From Pseudomonas chlororaphis (GTDB lineage Bacteria; Pseudomonadota; Gammaproteobacteria; Pseudomonadales; Pseudomonadaceae): a DNA stretch of 64,000 bases. The position numbers and the translations under genes are program-made. Within the stretch, counting starts at the first letter, position 1. Each line of letters begins with the position of its first letter. The notes under the pieces are model-generated. The model did no database searches. It saw only the letters and a program-made list of their open reading frames with translations, and had not been told where the DNA came from. The DNA is taken from positions 3,051,734-3,115,733 of the forward strand of contig CP011020.1 in NCBI GenBank assembly GCA_001023535.1, in the 5' to 3' direction. This document shows positions 53,886 through 63,510 of this stretch, piece after piece.

Positions 53886-55756
53886 ACCCCTTGTCCGTAC
53901 CCGCGAACAGGCGAATCCTGGTGGTGGATGACACCCCGGCCATCCACCAGGACTTTCGCAAGATCCTCAGCGCCGGTGGCGGCGGTGATGAGTCGCTGGA
54001 CGATACCGAGAGCCTGTTGTTCGGCACGCCCCAGGTCAGCCGGCCGCAGTTCCAGATCGACTCCGCGTACCAGGGCGAAGAAGCGCTGGAACTGGTCAAG
54101 CGCGCCCAGGCCGAAGGCCAGCCCTACGCCCTGGTGTTCGCCGACATGCGCATGCCGCCGGGCTGGGACGGCCTGCAGACCATCGAAAAACTGTGGGAAG
54201 CCGACCCCCGGCTGCAAATTGCCCTGTGCACGGCGTTCTCCGACTACACCTGGGAAACCATGTCGGAACGGATCGAGTTCGACGATCAGTTGCTGATCCT
54301 CAAGAAACCCTTCGACACCCTGGAAATCCGCCAGATGGCCAGCGCCATGACCTGGAAATGGCAACTGGCCCAGGATGCCGCGCGCAAGATGCGCAGCCTG
54401 GAGCGCACGATTGAAGAGCGGGTCCAGGAACTGCTCAAGGTCTCCCATCTGCTGCAATACGACGTGCTCACCGAACTGCCCAACAGCATGTTGCTCGGCG
54501 ACCGCCTGACCCAGGCCATGGCCCAGTGCCGCCGACATGACCGGCAACTGGCGGTGATGTTCCTCGGCCTGGACCGTTTCAAACGGGTCAACAACGCCCT
54601 GGGGCACCCGGTCGGCGACGAGATGCTCAAGCGCGTGGCCCGGGCGCTGGCCACCGTGGTGCGCGAGTCCGACTCGGTGTTTCGCTACGGCTCCGATGAA
54701 TTCGTGGTGGTGCTGGGGGACATCGCCGACCCGCAGCAGACCAAGGGCGTGGCGGAAAAACTGTTGGCAGCGGTCAGCACGCCCCAACCGATCGACGGCC
54801 ATGACTTGACCGTCACCGCCAGCCTGGGGGTAAGCGTGTACCCCACCGACGGTTTCGACGCCGTGGCGCTGATCAAGAAAGCCGAGACGGCGATGCGCAA
54901 CGTCAAGGAAGCCGGCCCCAACGACTACCGTTTCTTCACCGAAGACATGAACCGCCGGGCCCGCCAGCAACAGACCATCGAGTCTGGCCTGCGGCTGGCC
55001 CTGCAACGCAAGGAATTCGTGCTGCACTACCAGCCCAAGCTCGACCTGACGAGCGGCAAAGTGGTCGGTGTCGAGGCGCTGGTGCGCTGGAATCGCCCGG
55101 AGCACGGCCTGGTCTACCCGTCGGACTTCATCCCGGTGGCCGAGGACAGCGGGCTGATCGTGCCGCTGAGTCAATGGGTGCTCCAGGAAGCCTGCCAGCA
55201 GGCCCGCACCTGGCAAGACCAGGGCATGCGACCCCTGTACCTGTCGGTCAACGTCTCGGCCATCGACTTTCGCCAGCGCGGCTTCGTCGAAGGCATTGCC
55301 CGCACCCTCAAGGAAACCGGCCTGGACCCGACACAGTTGGAACTGGAGATCACCGAAAGCGTGCTGATGCAGAACATCGACACCACCGTCGCCATTCTCA
55401 AGGCCATCAAGCAACTGGGCGTGCGGCTGGCCATCGACGATTTCGGCACCGGGTACTCGAGCCTGAGCTACCTGCAGAAATTCCCGGTGGATGTCCTGAA
55501 AATCGACCAGTCGTTCGTGGGCGACCTGAGCATCGACAGCAATGACGCCAAGCTGGTGAGCACCATCATCAGCCTGGGCAAGGGCCTGAACCTGCACATC
55601 ATTGCTGAGGGCGTGGAGACCCTGGCGCAACTGGACTTCCTCCGGGCCCACCAGTGCGAGGAGGCCCAGGGGTATTACTTCAGCAAGCCCGTGGAACCGC
55701 ACGCCTTCGCCCAATGGATGGCCGAATGGGAACAGCGCCCGAACCCGTTTTCCTAA
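53882..55756 (+). CDS. REC-GGDEF-EAL protein: degenerate GGDEF, active EAL phosphodiesterase
   Basis: 624 residues. Same long REC variant (VVDDTPAIHQDFRKIL, FADMRMPPGWDG, ILKKPFD). The cyclase motif reads YGSDEF instead of GGDEF, with RESD I-site kept, so it is probably a weak or regulatory GTP/c-di-GMP-binding domain. The EAL domain is complete (VEALVRWNRPEHG, EITESVLMQN, IDDFGTGYSSLSYL, LKIDQSF, AEGVET). Predicted phosphodiesterase. Complementary to the preceding gene. Confidence 0.9.
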   Translation: MNPLSVPANRRILVVDDTPAIHQDFRKILSAGGGGDESLDDTESLLFGTPQVSRPQFQIDSAYQGEEALELVKRAQAEGQPYALVFADMRMPPGWDGLQTIEKLWEADPRLQIALCTAFSDYTWETMSERIEFDDQLLILKKPFDTLEIRQMASAMTWKWQLAQDAARKMRSLERTIEERVQELLKVSHLLQYDVLTELPNSMLLGDRLTQAMAQCRRHDRQLAVMFLGLDRFKRVNNALGHPVGDEMLKRVARALATVVRESDSVFRYGSDEFVVVLGDIADPQQTKGVAEKLLAAVSTPQPIDGHDLTVTASLGVSVYPTDGFDAVALIKKAETAMRNVKEAGPNDYRFFTEDMNRRARQQQTIESGLRLALQRKEFVLHYQPKLDLTSGKVVGVEALVRWNRPEHGLVYPSDFIPVAEDSGLIVPLSQWVLQEACQQARTWQDQGMRPLYLSVNVSAIDFRQRGFVEGIARTLKETGLDPTQLELEITESVLMQNIDTTVAILKAIKQLGVRLAIDDFGTGYSSLSYLQKFPVDVLKIDQSFVGDLSIDSNDAKLVSTIISLGKGLNLHIIAEGVETLAQLDFLRAHQCEEAQGYYFSKPVEPHAFAQWMAEWEQRPNPFS

Positions 55757-55797
55757 AAACAGCCTGCTCCATCAACCCACGTTCAAGGAAGTCTGCG

Positions 55798-56757
55798 ATG
55801 GCGTCACCAGGACTCTTGTTGGCTCTCGGCCTGTTCATGGGACTCAGTGTGGCCGCCCACGCCGAGCCCCTGGACGAACCGCTCAAGCCGCTGCCTCCCG
55901 TCCCCGCGCTGGACCCCAAGCGCGTCCAACTGGGCCAGCGGCTGTTCAACGACCCACGGCTGTCGGTGAACAACACCCTGTCCTGTGCCAGTTGCCATCG
56001 CCTGGACAAGGGCGGTGCCGACGACAAGGCGTTGTCCCTGGGCTTCGACGGCAAGCCGGTGGAGGTCAACACCCCCACGGTGTTCAACGCCAGCCTGAAT
56101 TTCCATCAATTCTGGGACGGCCGCGCCGACACCCTGGAAGAGCAGGTGCACATCGTGGTCACCAGCCCCACGGAAATGGGCAGTAACTGGGACACCGTGG
56201 TCAAGCGCATCGCCGACGACCCGGGTTATACCAGGGACTTCAACGCGACCTACCCCGACGGCGTGACCAAGCCCAATATCCAGGGCGCCCTGGCCGATTT
56301 CGAACGCACCCTGCTGACCCCCAACTCACGCTTCGACCAATACCTGCTGGGCAACACCGACATCCTCACGCCGCGGGAAAAATTCGGCTATGAGCGTTTC
56401 AAGGAATACGGCTGCATCGCCTGCCACCAGGGCGTGAACATCGGCGGCAACATGTTCCAGAAGTTCGGTGTCATGGGGGACTACATCGCGGACCGGGGCA
56501 ACCTCACCCGGGCCGATGAAGGGCGCTTCAACGTCACCGGCGATGAAGGTGATCGCCAGGTGTTCAAGGTGCCCAGCCTGCGCAATGTCGCCGTCACCGC
56601 ACCGTATTTCCACAAGGGCTCCGCGGCGACGCTGGAGCAGGCGGTGGAAGTGATGTTCAAGTACCAGTTGGGCCGTGAACCGGCCGGCAAGGATACCGAG
56701 TTGATCGTCGAGTTCCTCAAGACCCTGACCGGCGAATGGGAGGGCAAACCCTTATGA
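55798..56757 (+). CDS. Periplasmic di-haem cytochrome c peroxidase
   Basis: 319 residues with signal peptide (cleavage after AHA near residue 22). Two CxxCH haem sites (CASCH near residue 63 and CIACH near residue 206) and the conserved PSLRNVAVTAPYFHKGSAATLEQAV, the bacterial CcpA/MauG family. Reduces hydrogen peroxide in the periplasm using c-type cytochrome electrons. AAGGAAG RBS. Lies inside a signalling operon, and its stop overlaps the kinase start (ATGA). Confidence 0.92.
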   Translation: MASPGLLLALGLFMGLSVAAHAEPLDEPLKPLPPVPALDPKRVQLGQRLFNDPRLSVNNTLSCASCHRLDKGGADDKALSLGFDGKPVEVNTPTVFNASLNFHQFWDGRADTLEEQVHIVVTSPTEMGSNWDTVVKRIADDPGYTRDFNATYPDGVTKPNIQGALADFERTLLTPNSRFDQYLLGNTDILTPREKFGYERFKEYGCIACHQGVNIGGNMFQKFGVMGDYIADRGNLTRADEGRFNVTGDEGDRQVFKVPSLRNVAVTAPYFHKGSAATLEQAVEVMFKYQLGREPAGKDTELIVEFLKTLTGEWEGKPL

Positions 56758-58556
56758 AGGCCCTCCGTCGACTTGGCCTGGCATTCATCGGCGTGTTGCT
56801 CGTTTCGGTGCTGCTGTTCATGTACATCCAGTCGGGTGCGCAACAGGCCGCCTCGTACATCGAGTCCCGGGACCTGGTCCGGCAGTTGAAGCAACAGGAC
56901 GCGATCTGGGACAACGAAGTGCTCAAGACCCGGATCGCCCTGACCCACAACTACGACCCCCTGGTCTCGCCGCTGCATGAAATCACCCGGCTCTGGCAGC
57001 GCCTGGACGCCATCGAATCGGCCTCGGGCCGCCACGCGCCCACGCTCTGGGAAACCCAGCGCGACGCGTATCTGGAGGCGGTCAAGGAAAAGACCCGCCT
57101 GGTGGAAAAATTCAAGTCGCACCACGCGATACTGCGCAACTCCCTGGCCTTCCTGCCAACGGCCGAAGACGATATCCAGGGCCAGTTCGCCCGGCTCACC
57201 GACGAGCAACGGTTGCAGCTGCAAAACGTCGCCATCGACACCTACGACCTGTTGCTCAGCAGCATGGAGTTCGCCCAACTCACCACCCCGGACACGGCCG
57301 CCGAGGTACTGCTTGGGCTGAACCGGCTGGACGTCAACAAGGAGCGCCTGCCCGAAGGGTTCCAGAACGCGGTGACCACCATGAGCCGACACATCGCGAT
57401 GGTCCTGCGCGAACAACCCCAGGTCAACGAGTTGCTGGAGGGCATTGAGGCGGTCCCGGTGGCGGACCGGCTGGACACCATCACCAGCCTGCTCGATAAG
57501 GATCAGGAAACCGCTGCCGCCCTCCACCAGCGCAACCACATCTACCTGATGGTGTTCGCGATGTTCCTGGTGCTGATCCTGATCTGGCTGGCGATCCGTC
57601 TGGTACGCAGCTTCGCCGAGATCAAGCGGGTCAACAGCGCCCTGAAAACCGCCAACGACGAGCTGGAGCAACGGGTGGAAGAACGCACCCGCCAGCTCAA
57701 GGACACCCAGAGCGAGCTGATGGACACCGCCCGCCAGGCCGGCATGGCGGAAATCGCCACCAACGTGCTGCACAACGTCGGCAACGTTCTCAACAGCGTG
57801 AACATTTCCGCCGACCTGGTCAGCCGCAAATTGCGCAGCAGCAAGGCGCTGGGGCTGGGCAAGGCCATGCAACTGGTCAACGAACACCCCCACGACCTCG
57901 GGCATTTCCTCACCGAAGACGAAAAAGGCAAGCTGCTGCCCGGCTACCTCAACCAACTGGTGGACGCCATCGCCGCGGAACAGCACAGCCTGATCGACGA
58001 GCTGGGGCAGTTGAGCAAGAGCGTGGACCACATCAAGGACATCGTTTCGACCCAGCAATCCTACGCCGGGGCCAACAGCCTGCTGGAGCCCCTGGTGGTC
58101 AGCGAACTGCTCGAAGACGCCCTGCGCATGAACTCCGGCGCCCTGACCCGCCACCATGTCACGGTGATCAAGGAGTATGGAGACGTCCCGCGGATCATGG
58201 GCGACAAGCACCGCTTGCTGCTGATCCTGATCAACCTCATCAGCAACGCCAAGTACGCCATGGCGGGGGTGTCCAATCATGCGCGGAACATGACGTTGAA
58301 GGCGGCCGTGGTGGATGGCGAGACCCTGCAGATCAGCGTCAAGGATGAAGGCGAAGGCATCCCGGAGGAAAACATGACACGCATCTTCGCCCACGGCTTC
58401 ACCACGCGTAAGGACGGCCACGGGTTTGGCCTGCACAGTTGCGCCCTGGCGGCCATCGAAATGAACGGGCGCCTGACCGCCCACAGCGAAGGCCCCGGCA
58501 AAGGGGCCACGTTCCAGCTGCAGGTGCCACTGAAACTCGCGGAGGGTGAGCCATGA
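56754..58556 (+). CDS. Membrane histidine kinase with DAHL-like periplasmic sensor
   Basis: 600 residues: transmembrane helix at about 9-27, a 230-residue helical periplasmic domain (DAHL-like), second helix at about 263-285, a coiled-coil, then a kinase with H-box IATNVLHNVGNVLNSVNIS, N-box INLISNAKYAM and ATP-lid DEGEGIPEEN...FTTRKDGHGFGLHS. No receiver domain. The periplasmic sensor is made next to a periplasmic peroxidase. Both ends overlap neighbours by ATGA. Confidence 0.88.
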   Translation: MKALRRLGLAFIGVLLVSVLLFMYIQSGAQQAASYIESRDLVRQLKQQDAIWDNEVLKTRIALTHNYDPLVSPLHEITRLWQRLDAIESASGRHAPTLWETQRDAYLEAVKEKTRLVEKFKSHHAILRNSLAFLPTAEDDIQGQFARLTDEQRLQLQNVAIDTYDLLLSSMEFAQLTTPDTAAEVLLGLNRLDVNKERLPEGFQNAVTTMSRHIAMVLREQPQVNELLEGIEAVPVADRLDTITSLLDKDQETAAALHQRNHIYLMVFAMFLVLILIWLAIRLVRSFAEIKRVNSALKTANDELEQRVEERTRQLKDTQSELMDTARQAGMAEIATNVLHNVGNVLNSVNISADLVSRKLRSSKALGLGKAMQLVNEHPHDLGHFLTEDEKGKLLPGYLNQLVDAIAAEQHSLIDELGQLSKSVDHIKDIVSTQQSYAGANSLLEPLVVSELLEDALRMNSGALTRHHVTVIKEYGDVPRIMGDKHRLLLILINLISNAKYAMAGVSNHARNMTLKAAVVDGETLQISVKDEGEGIPEENMTRIFAHGFTTRKDGHGFGLHSCALAAIEMNGRLTAHSEGPGKGATFQLQVPLKLAEGEP

Positions 58557-59959
58557 ACACCCTGAGCAACCGCCGCATCCTGTTGATCGACGACACACCG
58601 GCCATCCATGAGGATTTTCGCAAGATCCTCACCCCCGAGAACGAGATCAACGCCGACCTGCAGGACATGGAGAACGCCCTGTTCGGCGAGGCACCGAAAC
58701 CGGTCGCCACTGTGTTCGAACTCGACTCGGCCTATGGCGGCCAGGAAGGCCTGAACAAACTGCTCGACGCCCAGGCCAGGGAACGCCCCTATGCCCTGGC
58801 CTTCGTCGACATGCGCATGCCCGAAGGCTGGGACGGCGCCAAGACCATCGAAGAACTGTGGAAGCGCGATCCGCTGCTGCAGGTAGTGGTCTGCACCGCC
58901 TACTCGGATTACTCCTGGGACGAACTGCTGGAACGCCTCAATGGCCACGACCGCCTGCTGATCCTGAAGAAGCCCTTCGACAACATCGAAGTCCAGCAGA
59001 TGGCCAACACCCTGACCACCAAATGGGCCATGACCGCCCGCGCCCAGTTGAAAATGAGCAAGCTCGAAGACCTGGTGGAACAACGAACCCAGGCGTTCAA
59101 GCAGGCCAGCGAACTGCTGCAGATGGAAATCGACGAACGCAAGATGCTCGAAACCCAGCTGGTTCAATCGGAAAAACTCGCCTCCCTGGGCCAACTGGCC
59201 GCCGGGGTGGCCCACGAAATCAACAACCCCATCGGCTTCATTTCCTCCAACCTGGGGGCCCTGGACGGCTATTTCAGCAAGCTCCAGCAAATGCTCGCGG
59301 CCTACGGCAGCGCCGAGCAAGCCATCGCCTCGCCGGAGCAACTGGTGCACCTGAGGACGCTGCGCGAGCAAGTGGAGCTGGATTTCCTGGTGGAGGACAT
59401 CCCGCTGTTGATCAAGGAGTCCAAGGACGGCATCGGCCGGGTCGGGCAGATCGTCAAGGACCTCAAGGACTTCTCCCGCGTCGACTCCAACCAGGAATGG
59501 CAGATGGCCAATTTGCAACAGGGCATGGATTCGACGCTGAACATCGTCGCCAACGAAATCAAGTACAAGGCCGACGTGGTCAAGCAATACACGCCGCTGC
59601 CGGAAGTCGAATGCCTGCCGTCGCAGATCAACCAGGTGATCATGAACCTGATCGTCAACGCCGCCCAGGCCATCGGCCCCGAACGCGGCACCATCACCCT
59701 GCGCAACGGCGTCGACGGCGATACCGTCTGGATCGAAGTCGCCGACAACGGCTCGGGGATCCCACCGCAAACCCTGCAAAAAATCTTCGACCCGTTCTTC
59801 ACCACCAAGCCCATCGGCCAAGGCACGGGGCTCGGTCTGTCGCTGTCCTACGGCATCGTGAAAAAACACAACGGCGAAATCACGGTGCGCAGCGAAGTGG
59901 GAGTCGGCACGACCTTCAGGGTGGAGTTGCCGGTGCGGCAGATGAAGGTGGCGGGGTGA
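58553..59959 (+). CDS. REC-histidine kinase hybrid
   Basis: 468 residues. N-terminal long REC variant ([21 protein letters not shown], phospho-site [19 protein letters not shown]), a coiled-coil, HisKA with [20 protein letters not shown], and HATPase with [12 protein letters not shown] and [32 protein letters not shown]. Cytoplasmic. Probably receives or passes phosphate among the three REC proteins of this operon. Start overlaps the previous stop (ATGA). Confidence 0.9.
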   Translation: MNTLSNRRILLIDDTPAIHEDFRKILTPENEINADLQDMENALFGEAPKPVATVFELDSAYGGQEGLNKLLDAQARERPYALAFVDMRMPEGWDGAKTIEELWKRDPLLQVVVCTAYSDYSWDELLERLNGHDRLLILKKPFDNIEVQQMANTLTTKWAMTARAQLKMSKLEDLVEQRTQAFKQASELLQMEIDERKMLETQLVQSEKLASLGQLAAGVAHEINNPIGFISSNLGALDGYFSKLQQMLAAYGSAEQAIASPEQLVHLRTLREQVELDFLVEDIPLLIKESKDGIGRVGQIVKDLKDFSRVDSNQEWQMANLQQGMDSTLNIVANEIKYKADVVKQYTPLPEVECLPSQINQVIMNLIVNAAQAIGPERGTITLRNGVDGDTVWIEVADNGSGIPPQTLQKIFDPFFTTKPIGQGTGLGLSLSYGIVKKHNGEITVRSEVGVGTTFRVELPVRQMKVAG

Positions 59960-60069
59960 GTGGGCTGTCTGTGGGGCCAAGGCGCGCCAGGATGAAGCTT
60001 CTGCCCGCAGGGTTGCCCAGGGTTTCACTGCCAGCGCAGAATGCCCCGATGCCATGAAGTCCTGATCAT

Positions 60070-60160
60070 TGTGGCGAGGGAGCTTGCTCCCGCTGGATTG
60101 CGAAGCAATCTTCAAACCGGCCGCTGCGCGCCCGAGCGGGAGCAAGCTCCCTCGCCACGG
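60070..60160. repeat. Inverted REP pair (BIME)
   Basis: TTGTGGCGAGGGAGCTTGCT and inverse GAGCAAGCTCCCTCGCCAC, between the signalling operon and the next gene. Part of a 258-base gap with no gene; nothing else recognised there. Confidence 0.9.
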
Positions 60161-60217
60161 GTTTATAGGTGTCCAGAATACCCAGCGCCCTACCCAATGC
60201 TTGCCCAAGGAACCCGT

Positions 60218-61837
60218 ATGAGCCTGTCTCTGCTGAGCCGTTACGCCTTCTTTGCCGGCTGTGTGATATTCACCCTCGCCAGCCTGCCGTTCCTGCAACA
60301 CGACTGGCTCTGGCCATTCGCGCTGGTGACAGGCCTGTTGAGCCTGCTGGGGCTGTTCGACCTGCTGCAAAGCCGTCACGCGGTACGGCGCAACTACCCG
60401 ATCCTGGGCAACATCCGCTACCTGGTCGAAGGCATCCGCCCGGAGATCCGTCAGTACCTGCTCGAATCCGACAGCGACGCCCTGCCCTTTTCCCGGGCCC
60501 AGCGCTCGCTGGTGTATTCCCGGGCCAAGAACGAGACCTCCGACAAACCGTTCGGCACCTTGATCGACGTCTACCAGACCGGCTTCGAATTCATCGGCCA
60601 TTCCATGCGCCCGGCGCCGTTGAGCGACCCCAGTGGTTTTCGCGTGACGGTCGGCGGCCCGCAGTGCACCCAACCGTATTCCGCCTCGGTGTTCAACATC
60701 TCGGCCATGAGCTTCGGCTCGCTAAGCGCCAATGCCATCCGCGCGCTGAACCAGGGCGCCAAGCTGGGCAATTTTGCCCACGACACCGGCGAGGGCAGCA
60801 TCAGCCCTTACCATCGCGAACACGGTGGCGACCTGACCTGGGAACTGGGCAGCGGCTATTTCGGCTGCCGCACCAGCGACGGGCGCTTCGACCCGGAGCG
60901 CTTCGCCGTCCAGGCTCAAGACCCACAAGTGCGGATGATTGAAATCAAGATGAGCCAGGGCGCCAAGCCCGGCCATGGCGGGATCCTGCCCAAGCACAAG
61001 GTCACCCGGGAAATCGCCGAGACCCGCGGCATCCTCATGGGCGAGGATTGCATTTCACCGTCGCGCCACAGCGCGTTCTCCACGCCGCTGGAACTGATGC
61101 AATTCGTCCAACAACTGCGCGAACTGTCCGGCGGCAAGCCGGTGGGCTTCAAGTTCTGCCTGGGCCACCCATGGGAGTTCATGGGCATTGCCAAGGCCAT
61201 GCTGGAAACCGGGATCCTGCCCGACTTCATCGTCGTGGACGGCAAGGAAGGCGGCACGGGCGCGGCACCGGTGGAGTTCACCGACCACATCGGCGTGCCG
61301 TTGCGCGAAGGCCTGCTGTTCGTGCACAACACGCTGGTGGGCCTGAACCTGCGGGACAAGATCAAGCTCGGCGCCAGCGGCAAGATCGTCAGCGCGTTCG
61401 ACATCGCCAGCGTCCTGGCCATCGGTGCCGACTGGGCCAACGCCGCCCGCGGCTTCATGTTCGCCATCGGCTGCATCCAGTCGCAAAGCTGCCACACCAA
61501 CAAATGCCCCACCGGCGTCGCCACCCAGGACACCCTGCGCCAACGCGCCCTGGTGGTCCCGGACAAGGCCCAGCGGGTCTACAACTTCCACCGCAACACC
61601 CTCAAGGCCCTGGCCGAAATGCTCGCCGCCGCCGGCCTGGAACACCCGTCGCAATTGCAGCCCAAGCACCTGGTGCGGCGCATGTCGGCCACCGAGGTGA
61701 AGCTGTTCTCGCAGTTGCATGTGTTCTTAAAGCCCGGGGAACTGCTGACGGGCGAGGTCAATGGAGCCTTTTATTCGCGGATGTGGCAGATGGCGCGGGC
61801 GGACAGTTTTGAGCCGATGGAAACCGTGGCGGCTTGA
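60218..61837 (+). CDS. FMN-binding glutamate synthase family protein
   Basis: 539 residues from MSLSLLSRYAFF; AAGGA RBS. Two N-terminal transmembrane helices (about 8-26 and 31-48), then the FMN barrel of the GltB family (FNISAMSFGSLSANAIRALN, KMSQGAKPGHGGILPK, VVDGKEGGTGAAP) and the Cys-rich CIQSQSCHTNKCPTGVATQ that binds the [3Fe-4S] cluster. No amidotransferase domain, so it is not a classic glutamate synthase; electron source and substrate unknown. Confidence 0.9.
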   Translation: MSLSLLSRYAFFAGCVIFTLASLPFLQHDWLWPFALVTGLLSLLGLFDLLQSRHAVRRNYPILGNIRYLVEGIRPEIRQYLLESDSDALPFSRAQRSLVYSRAKNETSDKPFGTLIDVYQTGFEFIGHSMRPAPLSDPSGFRVTVGGPQCTQPYSASVFNISAMSFGSLSANAIRALNQGAKLGNFAHDTGEGSISPYHREHGGDLTWELGSGYFGCRTSDGRFDPERFAVQAQDPQVRMIEIKMSQGAKPGHGGILPKHKVTREIAETRGILMGEDCISPSRHSAFSTPLELMQFVQQLRELSGGKPVGFKFCLGHPWEFMGIAKAMLETGILPDFIVVDGKEGGTGAAPVEFTDHIGVPLREGLLFVHNTLVGLNLRDKIKLGASGKIVSAFDIASVLAIGADWANAARGFMFAIGCIQSQSCHTNKCPTGVATQDTLRQRALVVPDKAQRVYNFHRNTLKALAEMLAAAGLEHPSQLQPKHLVRRMSATEVKLFSQLHVFLKPGELLTGEVNGAFYSRMWQMARADSFEPMETVAA

Positions 61838-61890
61838 ACACGCCCACAGCAAAAAATTTCCACACTGCGGTTTTCCGGGGGCGCCGCTGG

Positions 61891-63396
61891 CTAGCACAGC
61901 GGCGCGCGGGTCCGCGACGGCTCCTTCATGACAATGAAGCCATAGTCGCCCAGCAGATAAATCCGGTAGTACAGGTTGTCCACGAGCGGCGGATAACCCC
62001 GATAACCGACTCGGGTCGCATTGCGCCGCTCCCGTTCGATCACCACGTTAGTGATACCCAGGAACGGCGGGCTTTCCGGAAGAAGCAAGTAATCAACATT
62101 GAGCAGGTAATGCAGGACCGGCAGTTGGTTGAACGAGCCGCAGGCGCTTGTCAGCCAATGGGCGGAATAAGTCACTGACATATAGATGCGCTTAGCCTCA
62201 TACAGCTCGCGACGGGAAGTGATGTCATGCGCCAAGCTATAAAGCGCGCCGCTGGAAAAGGTTTTTTGCAGGGTCAATACCCGACCATAGGCAAAGGACA
62301 GTGACAGGGTCGCCAGCAATGGAATGATCAGCAACGCTGATAATCGACGATGAAGTGGCGTCAGCGCGAGGTAAGCCAGATAGAACAGCAGCATCAACCA
62401 CACACCGAAGCCCATCAGTGTGCGGGCCCCCTCATTGAAGTCACGAAACAACAGCGTGATGCCGGGTACCAACAGCGCCAGTATCAAAGATGTCAGTAGC
62501 CAGAGCAGGCCCAGGAGCCACGTTTTCCAACCAGGCTCCTCACCTCCCTCAAGCCGGCGGCCCACCCCCAAGGCCCCCATCAGCGCAATCAGCACCAGCA
62601 CGGCCAATATCCAGGCGTAGCCACCGTGGAACAACAGGGCAACCTTCTGTAGCACCGTGGCGAGATTGATGCCCAACTGCATCAATGGATCAGCGTTCCA
62701 GTTCAGCAGCGCGGTTCGCTCCGTTCCCATCAGCCAGACGGCCATGGCGAAGTACACCAGGAGGGCCAGGCCAAGCTGGGCGAACCTGTCTCCCAGCAGG
62801 TCCAAGCACTGCCGCCACGACCACCGGTTGCAGACTGTTCGGCACAGATCCAGGCAGACCAACCCCAGAAATACGTTGAGGCTGATCTGGTAGAGCCCGA
62901 ACGCCAGCACCAACCAGGCCGCCGGCTCCCACAGTCGTCGCAGGCGCGATGTCCCCCGACAGGTGACGGCGTAGATAACCGCGACCAGGCTCAGGGCCAT
63001 GCTCGGGCCGTCGTATTGATACGACAGGTTCTGCAACAGGAAAGGGTTGTACCAGAGGGGCAACGGTACCAGGCAACAGGCGAGTGTCGGCTCAGGGAAA
63101 TAATGGAAGGTCAGCCGGGCCAGCGCCAGGGCCACTGCCAAGATCGCAAGCAGCAGGGGCAGCGGAAAAATATCCGGCGCGGCGCCGGAAAAGGACAGCA
63201 CCTGATACAGCAGGTCAGTGAACCAGCGCCCCTCGCCGGCCCAGGCGTTGCCCGCCTCCAGCGTTCGCCAGCTATCGTCGATGTAGCGAAAATCAGCGAG
63301 GATCAGTGGCAAGGCATACAGGAGGGTCGCCAAGAGGAAAAAACACGCCACTTGGCGGCGGTCGAGCGCGCGATCGAAAACCAGCGATACATTCAT
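61891..63396 (-). CDS. GtrII-like membrane glycosyltransferase
   Basis: 501 residues, about 11 transmembrane segments. The first loop ADFRYIDDSWRTLEAGNAWAGEGRWFTDLLYQVLS has the D(D/E) motif of the Gtr/Arn-type glucosyltransferases, and the C-terminal periplasmic part is tail-like (SSGALYSLAHDITSRRELYEAKRIYMSVTYSAHWLTSACG). Probably adds glucose to lipopolysaccharide O-antigen from an undecaprenyl-phosphate donor; GtrA and GtrB partners are not in the window. O-antigen changes could alter tailocin or phage susceptibility. Confidence 0.75.
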   Translation of the reverse strand: MNVSLVFDRALDRRQVACFFLLATLLYALPLILADFRYIDDSWRTLEAGNAWAGEGRWFTDLLYQVLSFSGAAPDIFPLPLLLAILAVALALARLTFHYFPEPTLACCLVPLPLWYNPFLLQNLSYQYDGPSMALSLVAVIYAVTCRGTSRLRRLWEPAAWLVLAFGLYQISLNVFLGLVCLDLCRTVCNRWSWRQCLDLLGDRFAQLGLALLVYFAMAVWLMGTERTALLNWNADPLMQLGINLATVLQKVALLFHGGYAWILAVLVLIALMGALGVGRRLEGGEEPGWKTWLLGLLWLLTSLILALLVPGITLLFRDFNEGARTLMGFGVWLMLLFYLAYLALTPLHRRLSALLIIPLLATLSLSFAYGRVLTLQKTFSSGALYSLAHDITSRRELYEAKRIYMSVTYSAHWLTSACGSFNQLPVLHYLLNVDYLLLPESPPFLGITNVVIERERRNATRVGYRGYPPLVDNLYYRIYLLGDYGFIVMKEPSRTRAPLC

Positions 63397-63460
63397 ATGC
63401 AACGCCCTCGGGACTTGCCCCTTGGACAGCATTCAAAGAGACGTAATCGACATGGCCCCC

Positions 63461-63490
63461 AAAAAGCCCCGATCATTCGACCGGGGCATT
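63461..63490 (-). terminator. Terminator of the amino-acid permease
   Basis: Minus strand GCCCCGGTCGAATGATCGGGGC followed by TTTTTGGGG, just after the permease stop. Confidence 0.8.
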
Positions 63491-63510
63491 TCTACTGCAT
63501 GGTTGGCAAC

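Noticed and set aside
51570..60673. Four long minus-strand open frames (51570-53843, 53765-55714, 56481-58598, 58277-60673)
   Set aside because: All antisense to GGDEF/EAL, peroxidase and kinase genes with clear motifs; they have no domains.
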